Positions 11,479-23,192 are shown, counted from the stretch's first letter. The stretch is 40,221 bases of DNA from Cruorifilaria tuberocauda (GCA_013365365.1 JABVXU010000488.1:1-40221), one strand, 5' to 3'. The notes: generated by a model not told the origin, from the sequence alone. Numbers and translations: made by a program.

Positions 11479-13709
11479 CTAAGCGGATATTTTGTATTTT
11501 CCACTTTTGTCATCGTCGATTTCTTTCAGCAATTTTACATCTGCATTTAGATCAATCTGTGATAATTCTCGAAAAGCTTCACCACCAACGAAACATATTT
11601 CATGATCGTTCTAGAAAGCAAAATCTTTTTATAGAACAAAATATTAGTTAAATGTTTAATGAACACATAGGTTTTTAATTTACAGCATGAAATTAAAAAT
11701 AATTATATCATATAATCACTTACGGGATCAGCAAGAATGACAACTTCAACAGCTGCCTTGTCGGGAGTGTCCAACTTTACTAAAGGAGTCAAAATCTTCT
11801 GTTTGGCTTCTTCAATCTTCTTTTGTATTGCTTCTAACTGAAAGTGAGAAATTAGCTGATTTGACATTTCTTAGAGTATTTAAAGTCTGAAACTGTAACA
11901 TTTTCCGATTTCTGAGTACATGGAAAACTCATTGTAGTGAAAAATGCTAGAGAAATTGAATACTCTACTAAAGAAAGATTTAAAGCTCTTAGAAGATAGC
12001 CTACCTCTTTCACTGGAACAGCGAAAGCTATCCGACCAAAACCGGTACTTCGATCAATTTCAGCATTAATAAAATTCCATTCTAACTCGAACTGGAATAT
12101 AGTTATTAAAAGAAAGTGAAGCTCATACCATAAGAAGAGAACGGGTTTCTCTCTTCCCTTAATAAATTAAAATTATTTTTAGTAACATTCAATCAAATTA
12201 TAACAATAAAATTTCGTTTCGAAATTAAGGAATGACAATTACGATAACTGTGATAAGAATAAAGAAGTAAAACCTTTTCTTTTCCACCAGCTGATATGGT
12301 GAAACTGTTTTCGCCATGTTTGATTTTGGTAAAATTCAATAATTCAGTCCAGTAATCTATAAAATTTAAGGAAGTCAAGCCAAAAAAAATAGAAAGCAAA
12401 GAATTTTTGAAAATTCATATGAACAGCTCAGTTATAAAAAAATGTGCTTTCAATAGTAATAATGTACAATAATATACAAATACACTGCGATTAATACAAT
12501 ATCTATGCGTTTCTTGAAAACTATATAATATACACTCAAAAATTAGTCAGATGAACTAAACCATATACATCAATTATCAAATGCATTTGAGAGAAATATA
12601 TTAATGAATTGAAAGGAAAGGTAACGAACTTAAAGTTCTCTTCAGATCAGGTGTATTTAATTTCACTTTATAAATCGGATCTACAACAGCCGATCCAGGA
12701 CTATGTGGTGACACGTAAAATTTATGCCCATCAGGATCCTCAATTTCTACTTCCCCATTCGCCATAATGACAGCTTTCTGGCATTTTTTGCAGCTTTCGA
12801 ACACATCCGTTGATCGAATGTAGATCCCCTGATAATATTCGAGAAATAAAAAAAAATGACTTGATAACTTTTCCATGACTTTTCATTCAAATCAAATAAC
12901 AGTGCTCTAAATTATGCCGAACAAAGTCACATTGTTTCAATTCTCAATAGAATTGTCATAACACAATAAATTAAATATTAGCTGTGTCAGGTTATGTACA
13001 TATTAAAAATTAATTGTTAAATTAGTAAATAAATTATTCTATAGACAAGGAGGACCAAAAACTGAAAAACTTATTCAAGGAGGATAGAACTTACTCCGAA
13101 ATCATTACCCAATTTGTATGAACTTATTGGGTAGTTATAAGTTAATTCCAGTACAAAATGATCATCTTCACTTCCATAACCGACCATCGTTTTACTCCAT
13201 CTACCATTGTACGGTCTTCAAGAAAGTAAAATAAAATATAATAATGAAACCAACAATCAACAAATCAACAAGTTTAAAACTAGACTAGGAATTGAAAAAG
13301 CGAAGAAAAAGTAAAAACAAACCCATTACACGTAGCTTTGCACCCTTCCTCAAATTCTTCATGTCGTAGAACCTTAAATATCTTATTATTCTTAGAATGA
13401 TGGAAACTTTTCCAGGGATTCGTTATGAATTGGATTGATTCTTTTCAAATCATCAAATTAAGTCATATTATAATGAAATTAAAAAAAAAAATAAGACATG
13501 AATATCTTTTATAGGACATTTAATAAATATAGAATCAGAAGGAAAAGAAAATGCTAGAAACAGTGCATCAAATTAATCTGCTTTAAATGTTACTAAATTT
13601 AATCAAGAAATGTCGGTATTACCTTCATCTTAAGAACATTGACAAAAAAATCACGACTCATTTTCCGATCAGCAATTTTGAATACATAATGTAGTGGCCG
13701 CATCATCAT
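11479..13709 (-). CDS. GLOD4: Glyoxalase domain-containing protein 4 (GLOD4)
   Basis: Eight exons: 13709-13623, 13372-13323, 13215-13095, 12828-12630, 12356-12274, 12091-12005, 11837-11724 and 11610-11479. All phases agree and give 290 aa, close to animal GLOD4 (about 300 aa). The protein opens [15 protein letters not shown] and then has two vicinal-oxygen-chelate (glyoxalase-fold) halves, roughly residues 5-140 and 140-285. Diagnostic stretches are [17 protein letters not shown] (68-84), [12 protein letters not shown], the second-module start LKRTLNYWTELL, and the C-terminal [22 protein letters not shown]4 is found in mitochondria of animals and its substrate is not settled; a glyoxalase I-type activity on methylglyoxal is not implied. 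The start was chosen as the first of three consecutive ATGs. The exon 4 donor is GTTCGT, weaker than the rest, but it restores the conserved Asn-Tyr-Trp. The family call is firm. Confidence 0.93.
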
Positions 13710-13909
13710 GATTGTAAACTAACTAAAAATTGTAAAATTAATATCAATTTTAAATAATCAAAGAAAAACGCGTCACGAACAAAAAACAGAACAATCTATA
13801 CAACAACAACAACATACAGCATATTTGAAAGATGGAAGAGACAAGACTTGTAAAATTGTTAACGGCATAATCGTCAGACTTTGGATAAAATTAACATAAT
13901 CTCATCATA

Positions 13910-14645
13910 ATCAATAACATAATATAACATAATTAACATAGTCTACGTATAATGCAATAAAGAAAATACAGCATAATGCGCACACCAGCAAAAAAAAACA
14001 TTTGTAAAAGAGTGTGAAATCTTATAAAGGAAGCATAAGATTTATAGATTCGAAGCAATAAGCATTAGTTTCATTTTAAATCAACTACAGTTTCCCGTCA
14101 TTTTCTATGGTTTCACTTTCTTTCACTTTTTCTGAAAAATACTTTAACGTATAAAACATATCTTGAATTTAAGGAGGAATTTCAAAATTTCCAAATAACG
14201 AAATTATTTTTAAACAGTTATCTAAAGATCTATCTACATTTACTGTAAAAATTTCAGATGTCCGCAATATCAGTATTCTAGATCTGTCATATTGTGCTAA
14301 TGAAATAGGGAAAAGTGAGAGTTGAATGAATAATATAGTTTCAATAATTTTGATGCCACTACTGATCCTGATTTGCTCGGGATGAAACGTTATCCAAGAT
14401 TAATAACCGGCTCTATTTTAAAGATGAAAATACTGTTCACTGAGTCATAAAAGCCAAAAATAATGAAAGGAAAATCCGCATTTAGACTTCACAAAATTAT
14501 TGTCACAGCTCCATAACTTACTTGCTTCTGAAAATCGAATTATCGAATATTTACTCCAAACAACTAAAAGTGATTTCATAAAAAAATTTTCGAAACTAAA
14601 GCCTAATCAAAACAGCAAAATTTTATGCTGTTGAGAAGATTTCAC
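13910..14645. repeat. Repeat A, left copy (A1)
   Basis: About 730 bp aligning as a diverged direct repeat with 15740-16440. Shared blocks in the same order include ACCAGCAAA followed by a run of A, TTTGTAAAAG/TTTGCAAAAG, CATTTTCTAT, CTTTTTCTGAAAAAT, CAATAT(C)AGTATTCTAGAT, CAACAATTTTGATG-like and AAGCCTAATCAA/AAACCTAATTAA. It lies upstream of the GLOD4 start and contains no convincing exon. Confidence 0.65.
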
Positions 14646-14664
14646 AATGCAGAAATTGCGAAAT

Positions 14665-15735
14665 TATTCTTATTAAAATTGAAATTAAGAAGATTTTGTT
14701 CAGCGCATATTTTAAAGGCAATTTCAATAAACTACATAAGAAGTTACAAATTATTCGGTATCAGCAAATCCTAAAGTTCTGATTGGAATCGAATACAATA
14801 CAAGATTTAATAGAAGTGTAAGTGTAGAAGTATGTCTGAAATCGAAACTGTAGATTCAAGAACATTGTAAAAATGTGAATTAAAGAAAAATTTTTCGAAA
14901 TCTTCTATCCGTTCTTCAAAAAGTACAATTTATTTGATATTTCCATGATTTAAAACCCGTTATTTGTAAATTTATTTTTCAATTTCTTCCCTGTTTTCAA
15001 ATAGTTCAATCTTGTGACCGTTGAACTTTCATCGTAGCAATTATTTCCCGTCAATTTGATTTAAAATTTTAAACATCATATTCAGAATCTCAAAATCAAA
15101 ATATGATTCGTTTTAAATGAGAAAATGCCTCAGAACGCAAAAAAATATGCAAGCATTGATATATAAATGTAATTTATGATAATTTCTACGATTTTTTTGA
15201 TTATCCTAATATTTTTTAGTTTCATTTCACTTTTTTATCATTACTTCAGAAGAATTATCAAGCGAAAATTTGGAACTTTTTTCAAATCGTATGTTCAAAT
15301 TTATTATGACCACACAGTCAGGCATGAAAAAGAAATTTCAAGATTTTTTTTACCATCTGACAAACTCATTTGTCTGCTAACATCTACCTGTCAAACTTGT
15401 TTACTTCATTTATCAACTTAATGGAGAATTTTTGACTTTAAAAACAAGCAGTCCCAATTTTTTGAGAGAGTTTTTTCTACAAAGACAGAAGACCAATACA
15501 ATTTAAAGTAAAACATACCATTTGCAGCAACAACAAGCTGTCAAAAATTAAAAGTATCATCATTTTTCAACTGACAGGAAGTTCTGGAAATGTGTTTAGA
15601 AATTTTTGCTGAATTAATTAAATTAATTGCCAGTTTCCAATCAAAGAGCAAATTTTTCAAATTCTTTTTCTAAAACCCAAAAAATGTTCAATATTGTTGA
15701 CACATGATATAATTTAGAGCTAATTTAGTAAAAAT
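14665..15735. repeat. Dispersed repeat B, copy 2
   Basis: Second copy of the repeat found at 5465-6590, same orientation and similar length. It lies between repeats A1 and A2, giving an A-B-A arrangement of about 2.5 kb. The open frame at 15176-15421 has the composition of translated AT-rich DNA and is interrupted in the other copy. Confidence 0.7.
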
Positions 15736-15739
15736 GATT

Positions 15740-16440
15740 GCCAATATAATGCACGTATAAATTAACGTATAAACATATAACGTAAACGTATAACGTAAAA
15801 ACGTATAAGTTTATCTATAATGGAATAGGAAAAATGGTGCACAGTAAGCTTACCAGCAAAGAAAATTTGCAAAAGTATGCAAGATCTTATGAAAGAGGGC
15901 TGGCAAAATGACAGAGTAATTCTTTACAGATTAAAAATAATCGGTATTAGGCTTCCGCTTCTAATCGATCACAGCTCGACTTCATTTTCTATAATTCCTT
16001 CGCTTTTTCTGAAAAATGCTTTAATGAATTAAAGTTTTTTCTAAAAATCTATTTATAGATTTACACTTACTATAAAAACTTCGGGAGTCTTCAATGTCAA
16101 TATTCTAGATACCTTATATTGCAGAAGAGAAAGTAAAAGTTGGGTACATGAATAATTTCAACAATTTTGATGACACTGCTGACTCTTATCTGGTACATAA
16201 AAATAAGTATGAAACTTTATTTAAGGTTAATAAGCAGTTCTATCCTTAAAGCAAAACTTCTAAATTTCGGCATTTGTATTTTGCAAAACTACCCCTGCTA
16301 TGTCTTCCTGAAAAAAAATGAAGATTTCTATGAAATAAAATCACTGGATATTTTCGTCGAATTGCTAAAGACAATTCATAAAAATCCTTTTTGAAATCGA
16401 AAACCTAATTAAGAAAAAAGAATTTTGATGCTGACATAAG
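15740..16440. repeat. Repeat A, right copy (A2)
   Basis: Direct repeat partner of 13910-14645, offset by about 1.8 kb. Its left edge carries a short array of AACGTATAA-like words (15750-15808). Divergence from A1 is considerable, with many small indels, so the duplication is old. Confidence 0.65.
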
Positions 16441-17419
16441 CCGATAATTGACACTATAATTAGTGAAGAAAGAAAAAGAAATTTAAGGAAAATCATTCTT
16501 TTCACCTATACCAAAAATCCGTATACTTTTACTTCTTCACAAAAATTCACCGTTTTCTTCCATTGTTATTATTCATTTCAAATTTTATCTTCCTTTTACA
16601 ATTACTCTTCGTTGTACCTATATTTGCTCATATTTCTGGAATACTTAACAATCTTAAGCTATTAGAAATTTAGGACAAGTTCTTATTTTGCCAATTGCTC
16701 AAACTCCGCTTCCAAAACTTTTAATTCTAGAAATTTGTAGAAAACTATTAACGAATCTGACGAATCCTCTTACGTATTCCAATGATATAAAAGCAGTTGA
16801 ATTTTCTCAATGCCTTTCAAAGTAATTCTAATAATTAAAACAAAGCTTGAAAACTTTATATCTCTGGAAACCATTATATAAAGGATTGGAATTAAACTTT
16901 GATTCTTTAAAGATTTGCAGAATTCACGATAGAAGACCATCACATGAGGGAATGACCTCAGAAATGGTATAAATCGAGGCAACTCAAAAATTCATGAGGT
17001 TTTCATGATCAAGAAGACCTCGTCCTTTTCCATTACAACTATCATACCGAAATATTCATGGTTCATTCTCGGCTGTTAAATCGACCTCAAAAAAACAACC
17101 ATATCTTTCATTTCAGATAGAATGGCCCGCTCCAACTTTCATCAAATATGATTTTATGATTCCCCAGTTTTATGACCAAAAATATATAAAAATATTTCCA
17201 GGAATTGCACAAATTTTTTGACATATGTATAAAAATAAATTTTCTATGCAATATTTTATTCCGTGACCTCGCAAAATAAACATAAAAATAACTTCAATGC
17301 TTCTATAAACCAAATAATAATAGAAAACATCAACCGAAGAAGAAAAATTTTTATCGCTTTCTGTCACAAACTTTTTTCCTATTGCCTTGTTTCTACTTCA
17401 TCAGCTACATCTGGTTTGA
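16441..17419. other. Intergenic, 3' flank of CHCHD2
   Basis: No exon could be supported. Frames at 16770-16982 and 17170-17367 on the minus strand have no family signature. The part nearest the CHCHD2 stop is presumably its 3' UTR. Confidence 0.5.
17255..17260 (-). terminator. Candidate CHCHD2 polyadenylation signal
   Basis: AATAAA on the minus strand about 160 bases after the CHCHD2 stop codon. Position and sequence fit a cleavage signal; no transcript evidence is available. Confidence 0.4.
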
Positions 17420-18443
17420 TCACGGATTTTGGGCACGGCATTGTTTGAAAATCTCATTGAAACCTTGGCATAAGCTAAGGTCATTCTGTGTTTCAGTACT
17501 GAAAAAATATTATAAAACATTACTGAGATTTTACATCTAGCGTTGGAATTTCTTTGCAATTGGAAAATCCTCCCAAAAAACGACAATTTGGAAGAAAAAA
17601 TGGTGAAAAACAAAATGGGACTTGGGCAACATTTTCACATTTCCATATTTATGTTTCCAAACTGAATGCTTCAATCTCTGTTGTAAGGCAAAAATGACGT
17701 TCTGTATACAATAAATAACACCCATTTACAACAAAAGAATCTCACTGACTTGTGTATTTTAAAGAACTTGAAATAACTTTAAGTAAGGCATGAATTTTTG
17801 AGAAGAACTAGGCTCCGTCTACCTAGTTTACTGAAATAGAATCTTAATTAAAGTGAAACTTGACCATTCTATAAATTGTTTCCATTCAAATTCACACGGA
17901 TTTTTGTACTGTTGTTTTTGCTCCATCTGCTGCTTTCCAGATAGAGCCATTTCATCGTTGTTTCCATGACCGCCACCACCAGTCAACATATTACCAACTG
18001 CATGACCCTAAAAATCCGTAAATGATTGCTCTTTACACTAATTATGGTTTGTATCCAATACATACCACAGTTTTTTCAAATATTGAAAGATAAAAAAAAC
18101 GTAATGAACAGCTATAAAACTAAATCCAACAAAATTAATGGATCTTCCCATTATGGTGTAGTGACATAGAATAGAGATGAAACTAATCATAATCAAAGCA
18201 CAAATAACTTACAACTGCGGAGCCGATTGCAACACCACCAGCCGTTGCAGCCATCTGTCCCATCAATCCAGGTCCACGCGATGGAGGAGCCATACTGTAC
18301 TGCGTAGACGGTATTCCATTTGGTCCTGTTGGTGTGCTTGTTTGCATCGATACTGGCGTGTGAGAACGTGCAGACATCGGTGATGACGTGCGACGATGTA
18401 CCGGTGGAGATGGTTTCGGTGAAGCCATGCGACGACGAACCAT
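17420..18443 (-). CDS. har-1: CHCHD2/CHCHD10-family mitochondrial protein (har-1 orthologue)
   Basis: Three exons, 18443-18213, 18007-17865 and 17498-17420 (phases 0 and 2), give 150 aa, almost the length of human CHCHD2 (151). The N-terminus MVRRRMASPKPSPPVHRRTS is basic and Ser/Pro-rich, as expected for mitochondrial targeting. A Gly/Ala-rich segment, TAGGVAIGSAVGHAVGNML (about 67-85), follows. The C-terminal CHCH domain has both CX9C motifs: C115...C125 and C135...C145, with the typical GFNEIFKQC ending. These form a disulfide-linked helical hairpin oxidised by Mia40 in the intermembrane space; the family acts in respiratory-chain and MICOS function. C125 is created by splicing, TG at the end of exon 2 plus T from exon 3, through a weak GTCAAG donor. 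Without that splice the frame ends after FIEWSSFTLIK... and keeps only one of the four cysteines. Confidence 0.95.
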
Positions 18444-20195
18444 TTTTCCGACTTAACTATTCAGTAAACTCGAATCCACTGAACTATCTACTAAATAGCA
18501 TAATAAACTCAGAATCAATTAATTCTAATAAAAACACATGAAACTGCATCGTCTATTTCGCGAGAATCGTCAAACTGTCGAGGAAGTGAGGAGCACAACC
18601 GCATATACGAAAAAAACTTCCCTACAAAATTGTCACGTGATGACATGAAGTAATTACTATTTGTCATTTTCATGCCTTTCTGACACCTATTTGATATCTT
18701 ACTCAATGCAAACTAAATTTTCACAGCAAATACGATGGAGGAAAAATAACGGCCGATCAAATTTGAGCTGTTGCTCTTACCAGTCTTGAATGAAATACTC
18801 CGTAATGGATAATCTTTACTGATAAGATACAGATAACTTATCACGATGCAAAATCCACTTTAAATTCCTCCATACAAACCACAATCAATAAAACAACCAC
18901 TCGCACATCCATCTCACAAAAAGTTAGATTAGCTGATTCATTCTTAGTGACGTAACTGATCAGAAAAATATCCTGAAATCCTAAACGATGTGTAGCAACG
19001 CTATTGTCCGCTTCTTTGCTTTCAAATTTTGATGGAGAATATTTCGAAGGGAAAAAAAAGAATTGATGTGAAAATTTCATGTTGTAATCGCTGTTGTAAT
19101 TCTTATATGTTGTAAAACTTGTACTTTGTTTTTATCATCTACGTTGATAGAGAACTCTTCTTTTTTTTCTTGGAGTTTAAAAAAATGTGGTACTTTTCCG
19201 ATTGTGTGGAAGTTCTTTTTGTTATGGTCTCTGGTTTTCGAATGAACTGCTTGCTTCATACAAATGTGTGACACCGCAATAATTGAATCTGCCATCAATA
19301 CTACTAGTATTCTTATCCAATCTGGACTAAAAAGCTGAACCTACAAGGGTTTTAAACTGCATGTTTTTTATTTAACTATAAATAAGTCCCAAGGAGTTTT
19401 TCAAAACTTTGCGTTCTACCTATAAAAAAACGCAACATTGCATGAAATTCACACCCTTCCTCTCAGCAAATTTCGTCGTTGTATAAATCTCGAATTTCAA
19501 ATTAATGCCAGTTCGACTCTTTCAATCAGTCTCAAAAGTACCGGTTACTCAGAGCTTTTCAAGGCAACAAACATTTGTACAAATATTTTTCAGGAACGCC
19601 CCTTTTGTTAAGTACTAACAATGCTAAAAACCAATTTAAGCCGATATAATAATTAAATTCGTATAATAAAATAAATATGCCTAAATTCATCACCTCGAAC
19701 ACAAATCAGTGGAACAATTTAAATAACTTTTTATACCGAAACAATTAATTAAAAAGTACAGTTAATAAATAGAATGCTGACATTCAAAACCACTCAGAAA
19801 CTACCTCAGAAACTAACTTTCTAATTTGATTAAACATTAGGAATTGGAGTTACATAACTAGATATCTCTATTTTATATGCATTATGAAGTCTGAACATTA
19901 CAAATGTTCGAACCGGTGCCGAAAACTGTCTCTAATTGCAACTTGGAATAAAAAATCTTCATTTGAGCTCTATATTCCCTTGATTTTGACGTCTAAAATC
20001 CTTCAATTTAATGATCAGGATGTCTTTTATTTCCAACTTGACTCTTTTAAATTTGCTTTCTTATACATTCATTTTCTATTACGTGGCTCAAGAAACTGAA
20101 TTTTTTATATAAATCCAGCTGACTTCGAAACAAACATTCAACGACTTAATCATATCTTCAGGGTATTTGGTGAAAATAAGCATGAAAAAATGTAC
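18444..20195. other. Intergenic between CHCHD2 and the coiled-coil gene
   Basis: Contains the presumed CHCHD2 promoter (immediately above 18443) and the 3' flank of the coiled-coil gene. The sequence at 18500-19300 is somewhat less AT-rich and has several short minus-strand frames (18515-18706, 18841-19080, 19077-19298). None shows a domain or consistent splice sites, so I call no gene. Confidence 0.5.
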
Positions 20196-22616
20196 TTAGA
20201 AGTGAAATTGCTTTAAAGAATCAAGAACACTAAGAGACAGATTAACATCATCGCTCAACAGCTTCATTTCTTCAACCACTGATAGTTCTCCCTTGCTCTC
20301 TGTCGATGTGAAATGCATATCAAACATTTCGTTAAGTTTTTTGATAGTTTTCAACGCCTGAAAAGATCATTTATCAACTCCTAGAAAGCATCAAAAAAAA
20401 CAAATAGGAGAGGAGATCTAGACCAGTTTCATTTTTGACCGTTTTGATACAATCAATAAAGTCGGAAAATTTCATGAACTTGCTTTGATTTGCAGGGAAT
20501 ATTTTAAAGATTATGAGAGAATAAAAATTGAATAACCAAACAAAGTGATTACTTCTCTAATAATAGCTATTTTTTCATCGAATCCAGTAAGTTCTTCTCG
20601 TAATTTCTGTGTAGTCTGAAGTCGACGCTGTTCAATGCTGCTTAAAAAATCCTGAAAAGTCGAGATGATACAAATGAGTATATATCACTGGAAAAAGACG
20701 AAAAATACCAATGCATAAACAAATTTATTGTGGCAATTCTAAATGAATGTAACTGCAAAACCATGGAATAATATCAGAAATTAAAACATAATACCTTGCA
20801 TATAGAAAGCTGAACAACTTTATCGAACTGCATTATTGCTTAATCTTAGGAAAGCTCCAATAATACCAAGCCTGCTCCACCCAACTTAGAACTAAGATAT
20901 TGATATTCTGTTATTCGTTGCATACAATTAACAACAGTGGTTAATAGAAATCCATATCCTAGTAGGCACTTAAAGCATACTTGTGTATTGTTACAGATTT
21001 CGAAATTATTGAACTAATATTTTGTGATGCCATCCTTCAACATTTTTGAGAAAATAATTTAAATTACCTCGATTCTTTGCTGTTCGAAACTTCGCATCAC
21101 ATCAATTTCAATCAGCGATGCTGCTTCCTGAAGCAATGTTGTAGTAAGTGTTTCTTGTTCTTTTGATTCCTTTTCCATACGTCTAATAGCATAATTTGAC
21201 CTGATGAGTGCTTCCTGAGCCTAAATTTTTAAGAAATTTGAAATTTTGGAGCTGGCTGAAAAATGAGAAAATGCGTGAAAAATCAAAAATGAGCTCAGTT
21301 TTAACATGCAATAAAATTTTTGTATCAAAAATGTACAAAAAATCAAATACTTAAATCAAGGAGCAACTTCTTAATCTAACCAAATAATTTTAGTTAGATT
21401 AAGAAGTTGCTCTTTGACAAAAATGCACAATACGCCTGCAAATCCCATTTTATCATCTTTATTGTGAAAGGAATGAATAGTAATTATTTGACGAAAGATG
21501 TGGAATAAGGGATTCAACGTTTTATGATAAGCTTCTTTCGTATCTATAGCAATGAGGAAGAATTTGGATGAAAGCGAAACTCAAAAAGCCAATAATCTAT
21601 TATCAGTAAGCAAACATTAAATGAATTTACATATGTTTTTATATAAAAACCAGCGAAAAAAAAATTTCAAACGATACCTCGCATAGGCGGACAATTTGTT
21701 CGTTATGTTTGTTTTTCTTCGCACGAAGCTCCATAAACTCCACGGAAGGGATGCGTTTTCTGTGCGCATCGATAACAGATTTTTGTTTCTGGACCTATAA
21801 AAATTGGGATTTTTTTTTTGATGAATAATTATCATGGATATACTGTACTCTGACCAATTTAAGGTGACAATATATTCTTGCATAAATTACCTTGTATGCA
21901 CATTGTACGTCTTAGTTGATCCTCAGAATGAGAAATATAACATAGTCAAAGGTTAAATTTCGAAACATTTGAACATACCTTTGAAGTACCCTGATCAGAA
22001 GTTAACTGTTGTTTTGACGGATTGAATGTGGGAGGTGGTACCTTTGAAATATCCTGATCAGAAGTTAACTGTTGCTTTGACGGATTGAATTTGGGAGGTG
22101 GTAACTTCGGAGTTGCGAAGGTAACATGCTGCAACAATACGTATGTACACCTTTTCAGTTATAGGTAAACAATCTATTCTTAATGACTTCTATTATTAAA
22201 ACACATGAGCTTATCAAAATTGCCGTATTTTTCAAGCTGTATGGTTTATTTGGAGTAAAAATTCCTTACAATACTTATCTTCTTCCAACTTCTATGCAGA
22301 GGAAATTATCTTTTAACAGGAATTCTAAGAAATTTTCAAAAATTTATTACTTTCATTAATGTAAAATTTATATAATTGAAAAAAAGTGATATTTATCAAA
22401 GTGTAAAATTTCTTGAGTATATCTAGTTATATCGTTATCAAAAAACTAAAAATCATTTAAATCAGTTTGCAGCAACATCAAGAAATGCTCATGAAAGATT
22501 ATCAGTTGAAGATATACTCGCTTAGTGTCCGTATCTTTAGATCGAATTCGAGATTGTGTTGCTTGCTTCTTCAGTGATGGTCGTAGAACTGTTGCTTCAC
22601 GCAGCTTGTTTGACAT
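20196..22616 (-). CDS. Unrecognised coiled-coil protein
   Basis: Seven exons, 22616-22518, 22128-21979, 21794-21678, 21220-21068, 20827-20795, 20651-20553 and 20357-20196, are all joined by phase-0 introns and give 270 aa. Residues 1-33 are basic (MSNKLREATVLRPSLKKQ...). Residues 42-83 hold two tandem 21-residue repeats of the form (L/V)PPP(K/T)FNPSKQQLTSDQ(D/G)(I/T)SK. From about residue 95 to the C-terminus the protein is charged and heptad-rich, with segments such as RMEKESKEQETLTTTLLQ and QRRLQTTQKLREELTGFDEK, consistent with a long coiled coil and no membrane segment or signal peptide. Exon 5 encodes only 11 residues (FDKVVQLSICK). A basic, Pro-rich head with a coiled-coil tail suits a cytoskeletal, centrosomal or kinetochore subunit, but I recognise no family. 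The gene structure is good; the function is unknown. Confidence 0.8.
21356..21417. repeat. Intronic 25-bp inverted repeat (hairpin)
   Basis: Left arm 21356-21380 and right arm 21393-21417 are complementary with one G/T mismatch at the 5th pair from the base and a 12-base AT-rich loop. The inner 20 pairs are perfect (GAGCAACTTCTTAATCTAAC and its complement). It lies in intron 3 of the coiled-coil gene, outside any exon. It could be a small-RNA precursor or the remnant of a foldback element. Confidence 0.85.
21979..22104. repeat. Two tandem 63-bp coding repeats
   Basis: Units 21979-22041 and 22042-22104 differ at only a few positions and encode the duplicated 21-residue PPP-x-FNPSKQQLTSDQ motif in exon 2 of the coiled-coil gene. 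The near identity suggests a recent duplication or homogenisation. Confidence 0.9.
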
Positions 22617-22790
22617 TAGCAATCTAATTATCTTATATAAATAAAACCTGCAATAATCACGTTTTAACATAAAACCTAAACATCTTACTCTCTGTAACTT
22701 GAAATTGTTTTAATACACTTTCATTCTCCATTAAATCCACATTTCTGATTACCCTTAAAAGAGAATAAGCAATATGCTATTGAAATGGAC

Positions 22791-23020
22791 GTGGCTTTCA
22801 TTACATCCATTCCACGCCTACGTGACTCTCATTACATCCATTCCACGCCTACGTGACTTTTATTACATCCATTCCGTGCATACGTGACTTTCATTACATC
22901 CATTCCACGCCTACGTGACTTTCATTACATCCATTCCATCCCTACGTGACTTTCATTACATCCATTCCGTGCATACGTGACTTTTTTTAGTCACGTATGC
23001 ATGAAATGGATGTAATAAAA
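22791..23020. repeat. 31-bp minisatellite ending in an inverted copy
   Basis: Six head-to-tail 31-bp units start at 22791, 22822, 22853, 22884, 22915 and 22946. The consensus core is GTGACTTTCATTACATCCA followed by TTCCACGCCTAC, or TTCCGTGCATAC in units 3 and 6. After the last unit the sequence GTGACT, a T run and AGTCACGTATGCAT begins an inverted copy reaching about 23020. A long hairpin can therefore form at 22955-23020. It lies 175-405 bases upstream of the coiled-coil gene's start codon. Confidence 0.92.
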
Positions 23021-23090
23021 CTTTGACTTTCTTCATTCTTCTATGAAATAGTAAACCAGTTGCGTAGAATTGCAGGGTAAATGATTACAT

Positions 23091-23192
23091 AAGATGATAA
23101 ATTGTTTTTCTGGATCAGGTAATTTACTTTCTTGAGTAAGGAAGATGATAAATCGTTTTCCCGAATGGATAATTTGTTTTCTTAGGTAAATA
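23091..23192. repeat. Two ~51-bp imperfect tandem units
   Basis: AAGATGATAAAT(T/C)G begins at 23091 or 23092 and again at 23142, each followed by similar TTTTC...GATAATTTGTTTTCTT-like sequence. Short intergenic duplication between the coiled-coil and EF-hand genes. Confidence 0.55.

Noticed and set aside
17401..17725. Minus-strand frames of 62-70 codons near the CHCHD2 3' end
   Set aside because: They are other reading frames over CHCHD2 exon 3 (17498-17420) and its intron; the correct frame is the spliced one.
19900..19930. GTTCGAACCGGTGCC, resembling a tRNA T-arm and acceptor end
   Set aside because: No matching anticodon arm, D-arm or 5' acceptor strand on either strand.
22791..22976. 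Regular 31-bp repeats considered as a CRISPR array
   Set aside because: Units are contiguous with no unique spacers, and the setting is eukaryotic. It is a minisatellite.
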